From assembly GCA_963723235.1 (NCBI GenBank), contig CAVRPV010000006.1, positions 124,001 through 188,000 on the forward strand: DNA of 64,000 bases. The letters run 5' to 3'. This DNA is from CAIRTM01 sp963723235. GTDB lineage: Bacteria; Desulfobacterota; WTBG01; CAIYCZ01; CAIRTM01. This document shows, piece after piece, positions 34,143 to 43,195 of this stretch; within the stretch, counting starts at the first letter, position 1, and each line of letters begins with the position of its first letter. A program made the translations under genes and the position numbers. Below the pieces are notes generated by a model. That model had not been told where the DNA came from. It saw nothing but the letters and a program-made list of their open reading frames with translations, and did no database searches.

Positions 34143-36065
34143 TCACTTGTCGGTTTCCTCAAATTCAGCATCAACAATATTGTCCTGTGACCCGGCAGCA
34201 CCTGCTCCCGGCCCGGAAGCGCTTCCCGCACCCGGAGCAGAACCCGCGCCAGGCTGCTCGCTCGCGGAGGCCTGCTTGTACATTGCCTCGGCCAGCTTAT
34301 GTGATGCGTTGTTCAGTGCTTCCATTTTCTGCCTGATCTGATCAATGTTGCCGTTTTCAATTGCCGCTTTAGTTTCCTGCAGCGCGCTTTCAACAGCCGC
34401 AACATCGTCGGGGGCAAGTTTATCCTTATTTTCTTTCAGGAGCTTCTCTGTCGTGTATACCAGATTATCAGCCTGATTTTTAACCTCGATTTCCTCACGG
34501 CGTTTTTTGTCTTCGGAAGAATGCGCTTCAGCATCCTTGACCATCCGGTCAATCTCCTCCCTGGCAAGACCGCTTGAAGCGGTGATGGTTATCTTTTGCT
34601 CCTTGCCGGTACCAAGATCCTTGGCCGCAACATGTACCATGCCGTTGGCATCAATATCAAAAGCAACCTCAATTTGCGGTACGCCGCGCGGCGCCGGGGG
34701 CAGACCGGTGAGCTGAAAGCGCCCCAGGGTCCGGTTGTCGCGGGCCATATCGCGCTCGCCCTGTAGAACGTGAATTTCAACGCTGGGCTGATTATCAGCG
34801 GCCGTGGTGAAAATTTCACTTTTGCGGGTCGGAATCGTCGTGTTGCGTTCAATGAGCTTTGTCGTAACCCCGCCAAGGGTTTCGATGCCCAGTGACAGCG
34901 GCGTTACATCCAGCAACAGCACGTCTTTAACGTCACCTGAAAGCACACCGGCCTGAACAGATGCACCAAGGGCCACGACCTCATCCGGATTAACGCCCCT
35001 GTGCGGCTCACGGCCGAACATCTTTTTCACCAGTTCCTGCACGCAGGGCAACCGGGTGGAACCACCGACCAGGATAGCCTCCTGAATATCTGAATTTTTC
35101 AGGCCGGCATCACGCATTGCGCTCTCGCAGGGGATCCGGGTCCGCTCGACCAGATCATCGATCATCTGCTCGAATTTCGCCCGGCTTAAACGATAGTTCA
35201 TGTGCTTCGGACCGGTCGCATCGGCAGTAATAAACGGCAGGTTGATTTCGGTTTCAAGCGTTGAAGACAGCTCTATCTTCGCTTTTTCGGCAGCCTCCTT
35301 CAACCGCTGCAGGGCCATTTTATCTGTGCTGATATCAATGCCCTGCTCCTTTTTAAACTCCGCAACCAGCCAGTCAATGATGCGCTGGTCAAGATTATCG
35401 CCGCCAAGATGCCCGTCCCCGTTCGAGGCCTTTACCTCAATAACATTATCGCCGACTTCCAAAATGGAGATATCAAATGTTCCGCCACCGAAATCATACA
35501 CGGCAACGATCTCATCACGTTTTTTGTCCAGACCGTAGGCCAGAGCTGAGGCGGTCGGCTCATTAATAATGCGCAAAACATTCAGTCCTGCAATCGTGCC
35601 GGCGTCCTTGGTTGCCTGCCGCTGACTGTCATTAAAATAGGCCGGAACCGTCACAACGGCATCTTTTACTTCTCCGCCCATATAGGCCTCTGCCGATTTT
35701 TTCAGTTTTTGGAGTATTTTTGCTGAAATCTCCGGGGGCGAATACTCTTTGCCCTGAATCTCAATGCGTGCATCACCGTTGCTGCCCCTGATGACCTTAT
35801 AGGGCACCATTTTCATCTCTTCATTGACTTCATCGTAGCGGCGCCCCATAAAGCGCTTGATTGAATAAATGGTGTTTTCCGGGTTGGTGATCGCCTGCCG
35901 CTTTGCGACCTGGCCGACCAGAATTTCACCGTCTTTGGTGAAAGCCACGCATGAAGGCGTCAGCCGGTTGCCCTCCTCGTTAACGATAACGGTCGGATCT
36001 CCGCCTTCCATTACGGCCACGACCGAATTGGTTGTTCCCAAATCAATGCCAATTGCTTTTGCCAT
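34143..36065 (-). CDS. dnaK: Chaperone DnaK (Hsp70)
   Basis: The 640-residue Hsp70 has the nucleotide-binding domain (AIGIDLGTTNSVVAVMEGGD, VTVPAYFNDSQRQATKDAG, VYDFGGGTFDISILEVGDN, AILVGGSTRLPCVQELVKK), the interdomain linker VLLLDVTPLSLGIETLGG, the substrate domain and a disordered Gly/Ala/Ser-rich tail ending IVDAEFEETDK, as usual in bacteria. It stands alone: neither grpE nor dnaJ is adjacent. I saw no CIRCE inverted repeat upstream; a near-consensus sigma-70 promoter lies at 36169-36197. Confidence 0.97.
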   Translation of the reverse strand: MAKAIGIDLGTTNSVVAVMEGGDPTVIVNEEGNRLTPSCVAFTKDGEILVGQVAKRQAITNPENTIYSIKRFMGRRYDEVNEEMKMVPYKVIRGSNGDARIEIQGKEYSPPEISAKILQKLKKSAEAYMGGEVKDAVVTVPAYFNDSQRQATKDAGTIAGLNVLRIINEPTASALAYGLDKKRDEIVAVYDFGGGTFDISILEVGDNVIEVKASNGDGHLGGDNLDQRIIDWLVAEFKKEQGIDISTDKMALQRLKEAAEKAKIELSSTLETEINLPFITADATGPKHMNYRLSRAKFEQMIDDLVERTRIPCESAMRDAGLKNSDIQEAILVGGSTRLPCVQELVKKMFGREPHRGVNPDEVVALGASVQAGVLSGDVKDVLLLDVTPLSLGIETLGGVTTKLIERNTTIPTRKSEIFTTAADNQPSVEIHVLQGERDMARDNRTLGRFQLTGLPPAPRGVPQIEVAFDIDANGMVHVAAKDLGTGKEQKITITASSGLAREEIDRMVKDAEAHSSEDKKRREEIEVKNQADNLVYTTEKLLKENKDKLAPDDVAAVESALQETKAAIENGNIDQIRQKMEALNNASHKLAEAMYKQASASEQPGAGSAPGAGSASGPGAGAAGSQDNIVDAEFEETDK

Positions 36066-36168
36066 ACATGTGCCTCCTGATGTATCGCGCCTGATGCGCT
36101 TTCGTTAAATATCCTGATTACAGATCGTAAAAAATTCAACGTGTCTCCACGCTGTTTTCAGTGCTGAG

Positions 36169-36197
36169 AATATAAGCACCGGCTGAACAGGTGTCAA
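36169..36197 (-). promoter_or_regulatory. Sigma-70 type promoter of dnaK
   Basis: On the minus strand, TTGACA (36192-36197) and TATATT (36169-36174) are exactly 17 bp apart. The predicted leader is about 97 nt. Confidence 0.78.
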
Positions 36198-36316
36198 CGG
36201 GCACATGGTAAATAATTAAAAAAATTTGTATAAAAGCGTGCGATCCTGCGCAGCTAAGAGCTCAAACGGATTGGAAGCAGTAGGAAAGCCTGGTTTTCGA
36301 TGCGGACTCGCGATTA

Positions 36317-37657
36317 TCAATCACGATAGGAGCGGGTTTCAAAGCGGGTATATTCATTGATAAAGGTCAAAGGAATATCACCAATTGGGCCGTTGCGCTG
36401 CTTGCCGATAATAACTTCAGCTTTACCCTTGGCTTCTTCCGAATCACGGTGATAGACCTCTTCTCGATAAATAAACAGAATAACATCCGCGTCCTGTTCA
36501 ATCGCACCGGACTCGCGCAAATCGGACATCTGCGGTTTTTTATCAGTACGATCCTCAAGCCGGCGGTTGAGCTGTGAGAGCGCGAGCACCGGTACATTCA
36601 GCTCTTTTGCCAGGGCCTTCAGGGAGCGTGAAATCTCCGAGATTTCCTGCTCGCGGCTGTCTGAGCGCGTCTTTGATCCGCTCATAAGCTGCATATAATC
36701 GATAATAATCATGCCCAGCCCATGTTCGGCCTTCAAACGCCGGGCCTTGGCGCGCATTTCAAAAACGGACATACCGGGAGTATCATCAATAAACAGGGAC
36801 GCCTCGGAAAGACGTCCGGCAGCCATGGTGAGCTTGCCCCATTCGTTCTCAGCGATATGGCCGCTGCGCAACTTATGATTATCGATCCGGGCCTCGGAGC
36901 ACAGCATGCGCAGGGCAAGCTGTTCCTTTGACATTTCAAGCGAAAAAACAACCGTCGGCACCTTCTCCACCGTTGCGGCATGCTGCGCGATATTGAGACA
37001 AAAGGCGGTTTTGCCCATACTGGGCCTGCCGGCGATGATAATCAGGTCTGATGGCTGAAAACCGGATGTTTTTTCATCCAGATCGGCAAAACCGGTTGGC
37101 ACCCCGGTGATCAGCTGCTTTTTTTCATACAGCCGCTCGATACTCTTGAACGTAGACTGGAGTATGCTCTTGAGCGGATAATACGAGGGCTTAATCTGCT
37201 GTTCGGATATCTGAAAAATCGTTTTTTCGGAAAAATCAAGGATATCCTCAATATTTTCCTCACCTGAAGTGGCCTTGGCCACAATACCGGTCGCACTTGC
37301 AATCAGATTGCGCAAAATGGCCTTCTGGCGCACTATTTTGGCGTAATATTCAATATTGGCGGCAGTCGGAATCTTATCGGCCAGTTCGGCCACATAGGAC
37401 AGACCGCCAACCTCCGCCAGTTTGTTTTTCTGCTTCAGATGCTCGGTCAGGGTAATCTGGTCAACCGGGGTATTTTTTTCATACAGCCCGATCATCGCGC
37501 TGTATATCTGGCGATGGGACTCGCGGTAAAAATCATCCACCTGCAGGAGTTCGATGGCCTTGATCAAGGCCTCGTTTTCAAGAAGTATTGCCCCCAGAAC
37601 AGACTGTTCAGCCTCAATGCTCTGAGGAGGGACTTTTGGATTGGGTACGGTTGTCAT
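36317..37657 (-). CDS. dnaB: Replicative DNA helicase
   Basis: The 446-residue hexameric helicase unwinds DNA at replication forks. The N-terminal domain shows PQSIEAEQSVLGAILLENEA, and the RecA-like domain has TGFADLDEKTSGFQPSDLII, Walker A AGRPSMGKTAFCLNIAQ, VVFSLEMSKEQLALRMLC, Walker B GMIIIDYMQLMSG and VLALSQLNRRLEDRTDKKP. It is the last gene of the rplU-rpsF-rpsR-rplI-dnaB run, 22 bp after rplI. Confidence 0.96.
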   Translation of the reverse strand: MTTVPNPKVPPQSIEAEQSVLGAILLENEALIKAIELLQVDDFYRESHRQIYSAMIGLYEKNTPVDQITLTEHLKQKNKLAEVGGLSYVAELADKIPTAANIEYYAKIVRQKAILRNLIASATGIVAKATSGEENIEDILDFSEKTIFQISEQQIKPSYYPLKSILQSTFKSIERLYEKKQLITGVPTGFADLDEKTSGFQPSDLIIIAGRPSMGKTAFCLNIAQHAATVEKVPTVVFSLEMSKEQLALRMLCSEARIDNHKLRSGHIAENEWGKLTMAAGRLSEASLFIDDTPGMSVFEMRAKARRLKAEHGLGMIIIDYMQLMSGSKTRSDSREQEISEISRSLKALAKELNVPVLALSQLNRRLEDRTDKKPQMSDLRESGAIEQDADVILFIYREEVYHRDSEEAKGKAEVIIGKQRNGPIGDIPLTFINEYTRFETRSYRD

Positions 37658-37679
37658 GGGTAGTGCGTCAGCTGCAAGC

Positions 37680-38123
37680 CTACTCTTTTACAACCCAAAC
37701 CTTCAACTGAGCGGTAACGTCCGGATGCAGTTTAATGGGTACCGTAAAAATTCCAAGATTCTTTAACGGTTCATCAAGTATAATTTTTCTCTTGTCGATC
37801 GTGATGCCTTCATGAGCAAGGCCGCTCTGTATATCGGCAGCTGTAACCGCTCCGAAGATTTTATCCTCTTCACCGACCGGCTTTGCGACCGTACAGGAAA
37901 CATCTCCAATTTTACGAGCCAGTTGTTCTGCTTCGCGTTTAAATTTATTCAGCTTGGACTGCACGAGCTGTTTTTGATGCTCAAGCATTTTCACATTCTG
38001 GGTGGTCGCCACCATGGCTTTGCCGCCGGGGATCAGATAATTGCGCGCAAAACCGTCTTTTACTTTCAGCAGATCGCCGGCAGAGCCGAGACTTTCAACA
38101 TCTTCAGTCAGGATAATGTTCAT
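37680..38123 (-). CDS. rplI: Ribosomal protein bL9
   Basis: The 147-residue protein has the L9 N-terminal signature (MNIILTEDVESLGSAGDLLK, then VKDGFARNYLIPGGKA), the long connecting helix and a C-terminal domain ending VPIKLHPDVTAQLKVWVVKE. It binds 23S rRNA near the L1 stalk. The length is normal. Confidence 0.95.
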   Translation of the reverse strand: MNIILTEDVESLGSAGDLLKVKDGFARNYLIPGGKAMVATTQNVKMLEHQKQLVQSKLNKFKREAEQLARKIGDVSCTVAKPVGEEDKIFGAVTAADIQSGLAHEGITIDKRKIILDEPLKNLGIFTVPIKLHPDVTAQLKVWVVKE

Positions 38124-38186
38124 TGTTCATTCCTTATTACGTAATTACCGGTGTTCGCAGCATACACATGCCGCTCAATGCATTTC

Positions 38187-38441
38187 TTAGAGCGAGGAAG
38201 ACACAAAAGGCATAATTGAAACCACGCGCGCGCGCTTAATCGCCCTGGTCAGGTGTCGCTGATGCTTTGCACAGTTTCCTGAAATTCTGCGCGGAATAAT
38301 TTTACCGCGATCGGTGACAAAATGCTTTAAGGTATTAAAATCACGATAAAAAATTTCCGCGTTGGAATCAGAACAAAAACGGCAGATTTTGCGTTTCTGA
38401 TAGAATGTCTTTTTGCGCTTAATGCCTTTGACTCGCTTCAA
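38187..38441 (-). CDS. rpsR: Ribosomal protein bS18
   Basis: The 84-residue basic protein has RKICRFCSDSNAEIFYRDFN, LKHFVTDRGKIIPRRISGNC and AKHQRHLTRAIKRARVVSIM, the standard S18 core. The two Cys of CRFC, the later Cys and the His could bind zinc, as in some S18 proteins. It lies between rpsF and rplI; ssb, often found between rpsF and rpsR, is absent. Confidence 0.95.
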   Translation of the reverse strand: MKRVKGIKRKKTFYQKRKICRFCSDSNAEIFYRDFNTLKHFVTDRGKIIPRRISGNCAKHQRHLTRAIKRARVVSIMPFVSSSL

Positions 38442-38467
38442 CGGTGCCTCCTCAATGCCTAGGGTGT

Positions 38468-38881
38468 TTATGCCTGTGTTTCAGCCGCCTGTTCCGCGAC
38501 AACATTTTCAGTCTCAGTTCCGTTTTCATCCTCAGTGCTACTTTCAGTGCTCGCAGGCTCAAGAGGTTCAGAAAACCCAACGGGCGTTTCCGTGAATTTC
38601 TCAAGCCGAATAAAATTATACCGCAGGATCAATTCATTATACATGATGCTGCGCTCAATTTCTTTCAGGGCTGCAGCGGCCGCCTCAAAGACAAGGAAAC
38701 AATAATGTCCCTTGGACTGCTTCTTTATCACGTATTTAAAATTCTTCTTGCCCCATTTTTCCGTCTTTAAAACCGAACCGCTGTGCCGGGCAATAATCTC
38801 AGAGATGGCTTGAAGCAACTGATCCTGCTGCTCCTCGGTTGTGTCATTATGCGTTATCAAACAGAGTTCATATATTCTCAA
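38468..38881 (-). CDS. rpsF: Ribosomal protein bS6
   Basis: The 137-residue protein contains the S6 fold (MRIYELCLITHNDTTEEQQD, LKTEKWGKKNFKYVIKKQSK, GHYCFLVFEAAAAALKEIER, NELILRYNFIRLEK) and an acidic Glu-rich C-terminal tail of about 35 residues. S6 forms a heterodimer with S18, encoded next door. In some bacteria the S6 tail is extended by Glu addition; here it is genomically acidic. Confidence 0.94.
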   Translation of the reverse strand: MRIYELCLITHNDTTEEQQDQLLQAISEIIARHSGSVLKTEKWGKKNFKYVIKKQSKGHYCFLVFEAAAAALKEIERSIMYNELILRYNFIRLEKFTETPVGFSEPLEPASTESSTEDENGTETENVVAEQAAETQA

Positions 38882-38904
38882 AGCTATTCCTCCCTGTGGG
38901 GCCG

Positions 38905-39222
38905 TTATACGAGAATGTCTTTAATTTTAAGCTGGGTCAGCAACTGGCGGTGGCCGTTCTTCTTACGGAACCCCGTGCGACGCCTGGAACGGAAGACGAT
39001 AATTTTTTCGCCTTTCTTTTGCGCGGTGATCTCGGCGGATACGGTTGTACCGCTGACAACAGGCCGCCCGACCGAGATAGTGTCCTTCTGCGGGTCGACA
39101 ACCATCAGAACCTCGGTCAGCATGATTTCTGTTCCAATTTCACCGTCCAGCTTATTTACGGTTACAGTGTCACCGGGCTGTACTTTGTACTGAAGCCCGC
39201 CGGTTTTTACAATTGCGTACAT
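38905..39222 (-). CDS. rplU: Ribosomal protein bL21
   Basis: The 105-residue product starts MYAIVKTGGLQYKVQPGDTV and ends with IIVFRSRRRTGFRKKNGHRQ and LLTQLKIKDILV, the rRNA-binding end of L21. GGAGC precedes the ATG at 39222; an in-frame extension of 39 codons upstream lies in the leader and does not look like L21. L21 is normally followed by rpmA (L27), but here it heads the rpsF-rpsR-rplI-dnaB run and no rpmA is nearby. Confidence 0.94.
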   Translation of the reverse strand: MYAIVKTGGLQYKVQPGDTVTVNKLDGEIGTEIMLTEVLMVVDPQKDTISVGRPVVSGTTVSAEITAQKKGEKIIVFRSRRRTGFRKKNGHRQLLTQLKIKDILV

Positions 39223-39373
39223 GTTCAGTGCTCCTTGATACCAGAATAAAAAGTGTGCTATGCAATTAAAAACTGTTCGTGCAACTTTTACGCTTGCAGG
39301 AACACTCCCTAAGGTATATAGATATTCAGTATTTGCCAAATATCACTGCTGCGTCCGTAGCGTAAAGAGATAA

Positions 39374-39402
39374 TATTTAGTTAAATTTTCATTGTTTGTC
39401 AA
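39374..39402 (-). promoter_or_regulatory. Promoter of the rplU-rpsF-rpsR-rplI-dnaB cluster
   Basis: On the minus strand, TTGACA (39397-39402) and TAAATA (39374-39379) are 17 bp apart. The predicted leader before rplU is about 145 nt, long enough for L21-type autoregulation, though I see no recognised leader motif. Confidence 0.62.
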
Positions 39403-39521
39403 GCTAATTTATAACGCATTCGTAAAAAGTCCTGATACTGTGCCGCGTGCCGCACCCACGGACTTTTTCGGATGCAGTGCCCCAAAAGGCGTTTTTGACT
39501 GTTTCCAGCTCTCACAGAACT

Positions 39522-40892
39522 ATGCAAAACAGAAGAATTCTCATTGTTGACGACGACCGTTCAATACTGAAAATGCTGGGCTCTTTTTTCGAAAAAGCCG
39601 GCTATGAGGTCCTGCAGCAGCACAACGGCCAGCTTGCCCTCACCATGCTTGAAGCCGACCAATTCGATGTTGTCATCACGGATCTGATGCTTGACGGACT
39701 GAGCGGGTTCGAGATTTTAAACAAAACCAAGCAATATTCGCCCCAGACGGAAGTTGTGATCATAACCGGCCACAGCTCAATCGACAGCGCGGTACGCGCG
39801 ATGCGCGAAGGGGCCTTTGATTATATCACCAAACCGGTTGTCCTGGAAGAACTCAGCATTGTCATTGAAAAAGCTTATGAGCGCCGCAGATTTCTCACCG
39901 AAATACGCCACCTGCGGGATCAGGTTAAACAGTATACCAACTTTGACAACATCATTGCCACCAGCCCGGCCATGCAAAAGGTCATGGTTATGGTCAAACG
40001 CATCGCACGCAGCAACTCAACCGTTATGATCGAAGGAGAAAGCGGAACCGGCAAAGAGGTGATCGCCCGGGCTCTGCATGCCCACGGCCTGCGCTCGGAC
40101 GGCCCGTTTGTGGCAATCAACTGCGCGGCCCTGCCGGAAACGCTGCTCGAGAGCGAGCTGTTCGGACATGTCAAGGGTTCTTTTACCGGTGCAAACTCGA
40201 ACAAAAAAGGCCTGTTCGAAGAGGCGAACGGCGGAACAATTTTTCTTGATGAAATCGCTGAAACAACACCGAACTTTCAGGTTAAAATGCTGCGCGTGCT
40301 GCAGGAAAATGAAATCCGCCGGGTGGGCGACACGCACGATATCCCGGTTGACGCCCGTGTACTGGCATCAAGCAACAAGCCGATTGCCCAGCTGGTGGAG
40401 GCCGGCAAATTTCGCCAGGACCTGTTCTACCGTCTGAAGGTCATACCACTCTATCTGCCGTCCCTGCGGGAACGCGTTGCCGATATCGTGCCGTTGGCAA
40501 AATTCTTCATTGACCGCTACTGCCGCAAGGCATCACGCAGCCGGGTAAAAATACACGAAACGACAATCAAAAAACTTGAATCCTACCAGTGGCCCGGCAA
40601 CGTGCGTGAACTTGAAAATGCCGTTGAGCGGGCGATGATTCTGCTTGATAACGATGTAATCATGCCCGATGACCTGTTGCTGGAAATCGGAGTCGTGCCT
40701 GAAGCTGCCTATGATTTCTCAACTATGAACATGAAAGAACTTGAAAAACTGCATATCAATGCCGTTCTTGATGACTCCAACTGGAATCAAAAAGAAACAG
40801 CGCGCCGGCTGGGAATCGGCTATAACACCCTGTGGCGCAAGATGAACGAATACGGCCTTGTCAGAGCAAAAAAAAACAACATCCCCGGCTGA
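39522..40892 (+). CDS. NtrC-family sigma-54-dependent response regulator
   Basis: The 456-residue activator has a receiver domain (about 1-120: RRILIVDDDRSILKMLGSFF, phosphoacceptor Asp in DVVITDLMLDGLSGFE), an AAA+ domain (about 140-370: Walker A GESGTGKEVIARALHAHG, sigma-54 contact loop GSFTGAN, Walker B GTIFLDEIAE, VPGLYLPSLRERVADI-like region) and a Fis-type helix-turn-helix at the end (NQKETARRLGIGYNTLWRKM). It activates sigma-54 promoters when phosphorylated; no partner kinase is adjacent. I use the ATG at 39522, where the receiver domain starts, not one 25 codons upstream. Confidence 0.93.
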   Translation: MQNRRILIVDDDRSILKMLGSFFEKAGYEVLQQHNGQLALTMLEADQFDVVITDLMLDGLSGFEILNKTKQYSPQTEVVIITGHSSIDSAVRAMREGAFDYITKPVVLEELSIVIEKAYERRRFLTEIRHLRDQVKQYTNFDNIIATSPAMQKVMVMVKRIARSNSTVMIEGESGTGKEVIARALHAHGLRSDGPFVAINCAALPETLLESELFGHVKGSFTGANSNKKGLFEEANGGTIFLDEIAETTPNFQVKMLRVLQENEIRRVGDTHDIPVDARVLASSNKPIAQLVEAGKFRQDLFYRLKVIPLYLPSLRERVADIVPLAKFFIDRYCRKASRSRVKIHETTIKKLESYQWPGNVRELENAVERAMILLDNDVIMPDDLLLEIGVVPEAAYDFSTMNMKELEKLHINAVLDDSNWNQKETARRLGIGYNTLWRKMNEYGLVRAKKNNIPG

Positions 40893-40995
40893 AAACCCCT
40901 TTCAATATCCCGACCCCGACTGATACCCGCCTGAAGCAAACCGGCGACAATCACAAAAAAAAACACCTGTCCGCATCGCGTGCGGATGATATCTA

Positions 40996-41024
40996 TTGAC
41001 ATATTTTGACCTCTTTTTTATAAT
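40996..41024 (+). promoter_or_regulatory. Perfect consensus sigma-70 promoter of the transketolase gene
   Basis: TTGACA (40996-41001) and TATAAT (41019-41024) are separated by exactly 17 bp, the full E. coli-type consensus. An eight-T run follows at the predicted start. Confidence 0.88.
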
Positions 41025-41030
41025 GTTTTT

Positions 41031-41194
41031 TTTATTATCGTCAAACGCCATGTGCAGTGTAGGTACGTACCCCGCCCTTGAAGTATTCAGCCCGCTGAAT
41101 ACCTGAGCGCCTGCGCCACAGACTATCTCCCCTGACACACATCCTCGTGCAGGGAGATCACTCACGCTAACCACCGTGTAAGGGAACACACATC
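41031..41194 (+). promoter_or_regulatory. Long 5' leader of the transketolase gene
   Basis: About 160 nt separate the predicted transcription start from the ATG. The leader contains a 10-bp palindrome GGTACGTACC (41062-41071) and a perfect hairpin GTATTCAG-CCCG-CTGAATAC (41083-41102). I recognise no known riboswitch. A regulatory role is possible but unproven. Confidence 0.5.
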
Positions 41195-43126
41195 ATGCAA
41201 AAAGGATTTAACAACACCACCATTGACCAGGCTGAAATCAAACGGCTGAGCGAGCTTGCCCGCAATGCCCGTGGCGACATCCTGCACATGACAACCCTGG
41301 CAGCCTCAGGACATCCGGGCGGATCAATGTCCTCAATCGACATGTACATAACCTTGATGCAACATGCCCGCATCAATCCTGCCAATCCGCATGCCCCGGA
41401 GCGCGACCGCATCGTGGTCAGCCATGGACACACCTCCCCTGGCGTGTATGCGGCGCTCGCGCGCAGCGGCTTTTTCGCAACCGATGATGCCATAGCCGGT
41501 TTCCGGCACCCGGCCAGCATATTCGAAGGGCACATTGAGCGCACAGTTCCGGGCGTTGAGTGGAGCAGCGGCAATCTCGGCCAGGGCCTTTCAGCCGGAT
41601 GTGCTTTTGCCCTGTCGGCCCGCATGCATGCAACCGGAGCCCGGACATTCGTGGTCATGGGCGACGGAGAGCAGCAAAAGGGCCAGATTTCAGAAGCACG
41701 CCGCTTTGCGGCCAAATACGCGCTCGGCAACCTGACGGTACTGATCGATAAAAACAACCTGCAGATCTCCGGCAGCACCAGCGCGGTAATGCCGCAGCAT
41801 ATCAAAGATAATTTTATCTCCGACGGCTGGCAGGTTCTTGAAATCAACGGCCACGACCTGCAGCAGATATGGGATGCCCTGCAGACCGCGATGCAGGATG
41901 AAACACGCCCGACGGCCATCATTGCAGAGACCGTTATGGGCAAGGGCGTTTCATTCATGGAAAATGTTGAAAAATACCACGGTGTGGCCCTCACCCCTGA
42001 ACAGCTCGAAAAGGCCATGCAGGAACTGGGTCTTGAGATGCGCCTTGAGCACTACCGCGCATTACGCGCTGCTCTGCCTGACCTGCCGTCGGCACCGCAT
42101 GCTGCCCACACCCCTGCCCCCGCACCGCTTGACACGGGCAAACCGATTACCTATGAAGCGGGACGCAAAATCGACAACCGCTCCGCGTTCGGCAATGCCC
42201 TGTGCGGCATCGCCGAGGCGACCGCAAAATTAAACAATCCCGCAAAAATAGCCGTGTTTGACTGTGACCTGGCCGGTTCGGTCAAAACAAACGGGTTTGA
42301 AAAACTGAGCCCAAACACGTTTTTCCAGACCGGCATTGAGGAACATAATGCGGCGACCATGGCCGGCGCCCTGTCCATCGAAGGCGTGCTCACATTTTTT
42401 GCCGATTTCGGCGTGTTCGGTGTCAGTGAAACCTACAATCAGCACCGGCTCAACGACATCAACGCCACCAACCTGAAGCTTGTCACCACCCATATCGGTC
42501 TTGACGTGGGCGAAGACGGCAAAACCCATCAGTGCATCGATTATATCAGCCTCATGAACAATCTGTTCGGTTTCAAGGCCCTCCTCCCGGCAGACCCGAA
42601 TCAAACCGACCGCGCCACCCGCTACATGGCCGGCACGCAGGGCAATTTTTACCTGGGAATGGGCCGCTCCATTACGCCGATCATTCTGGATGAAAAGGGA
42701 GAGCCCTTCTTCGGAGAGAACTACGTTTTCGAGTACGGCCGGATTGACAAGCTTCGCGCAGGAACTGATGCCGCTATTATCACCTGCGGCAGCATGGCCT
42801 GGCGGGCTGTTCAAGCCTCTGACCAACTCAAAAATGAAGGCCTGAGCGTGGCTGTTTTACATGCTGCCTGTCCGAAAGACCTTGACCGCGCAGCCGTGCG
42901 AGAGGCTGCCGCCTCGGGCTGCATTATAACGTATGAAGACCACAACGTGCATACCGGGCTGGGCAGTATCGTGGCCGGCGTGCTGGCTGAAGAGGGCCTG
43001 AGCGTACAGTTCACCAAACTGGGCGTTACGGGTTACGGGCTTTCCGGACCGTCTGATGCTGTCTATGCCGGAGCCGGTCTGAGCGTTGAGGACCTGATCG
43101 CCGCAGTTAAAAAAGCTAAAAAATAG
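41195..43126 (+). CDS. tkt: Transketolase
   Basis: The 643-residue enzyme transfers two-carbon units between sugar phosphates, using thiamine diphosphate. The ThDP site shows GHPGGSMSSIDMYITLMQHA and the GDG...N motif VVMGDGEQQKGQISEARRFA to LIDKNNLQISG. The pyrimidine domain has the activating Glu in FFQTGIEEHNAATMAGALS, and a C-terminal domain follows. A Pro/Ala-rich linker (about residues 290-315) joins the halves, so both are in one chain. Transketolase and the split bacterial forms share these motifs. A strong promoter and a long leader precede it. Confidence 0.93.
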   Translation: MQKGFNNTTIDQAEIKRLSELARNARGDILHMTTLAASGHPGGSMSSIDMYITLMQHARINPANPHAPERDRIVVSHGHTSPGVYAALARSGFFATDDAIAGFRHPASIFEGHIERTVPGVEWSSGNLGQGLSAGCAFALSARMHATGARTFVVMGDGEQQKGQISEARRFAAKYALGNLTVLIDKNNLQISGSTSAVMPQHIKDNFISDGWQVLEINGHDLQQIWDALQTAMQDETRPTAIIAETVMGKGVSFMENVEKYHGVALTPEQLEKAMQELGLEMRLEHYRALRAALPDLPSAPHAAHTPAPAPLDTGKPITYEAGRKIDNRSAFGNALCGIAEATAKLNNPAKIAVFDCDLAGSVKTNGFEKLSPNTFFQTGIEEHNAATMAGALSIEGVLTFFADFGVFGVSETYNQHRLNDINATNLKLVTTHIGLDVGEDGKTHQCIDYISLMNNLFGFKALLPADPNQTDRATRYMAGTQGNFYLGMGRSITPIILDEKGEPFFGENYVFEYGRIDKLRAGTDAAIITCGSMAWRAVQASDQLKNEGLSVAVLHAACPKDLDRAAVREAAASGCIITYEDHNVHTGLGSIVAGVLAEEGLSVQFTKLGVTGYGLSGPSDAVYAGAGLSVEDLIAAVKKAKK

Positions 43127-43195
43127 ATACTGCATCCGTGCCGGCAGCTTTATTTCCATTGCCGGCAGTGCTGCATATGGAGAGGTTTTTCTTTC

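Noticed and set aside
36066..36316. CIRCE heat-shock operator upstream of dnaK
   Set aside because: I looked for the inverted repeat and did not find it; only a sigma-70 type promoter is visible.
39223..39339. N-terminal extension of L21 by 39 residues
   Set aside because: L21 proteins start MYAIVKTGG, a GGAGC site precedes that ATG, and the extension falls in the leader.
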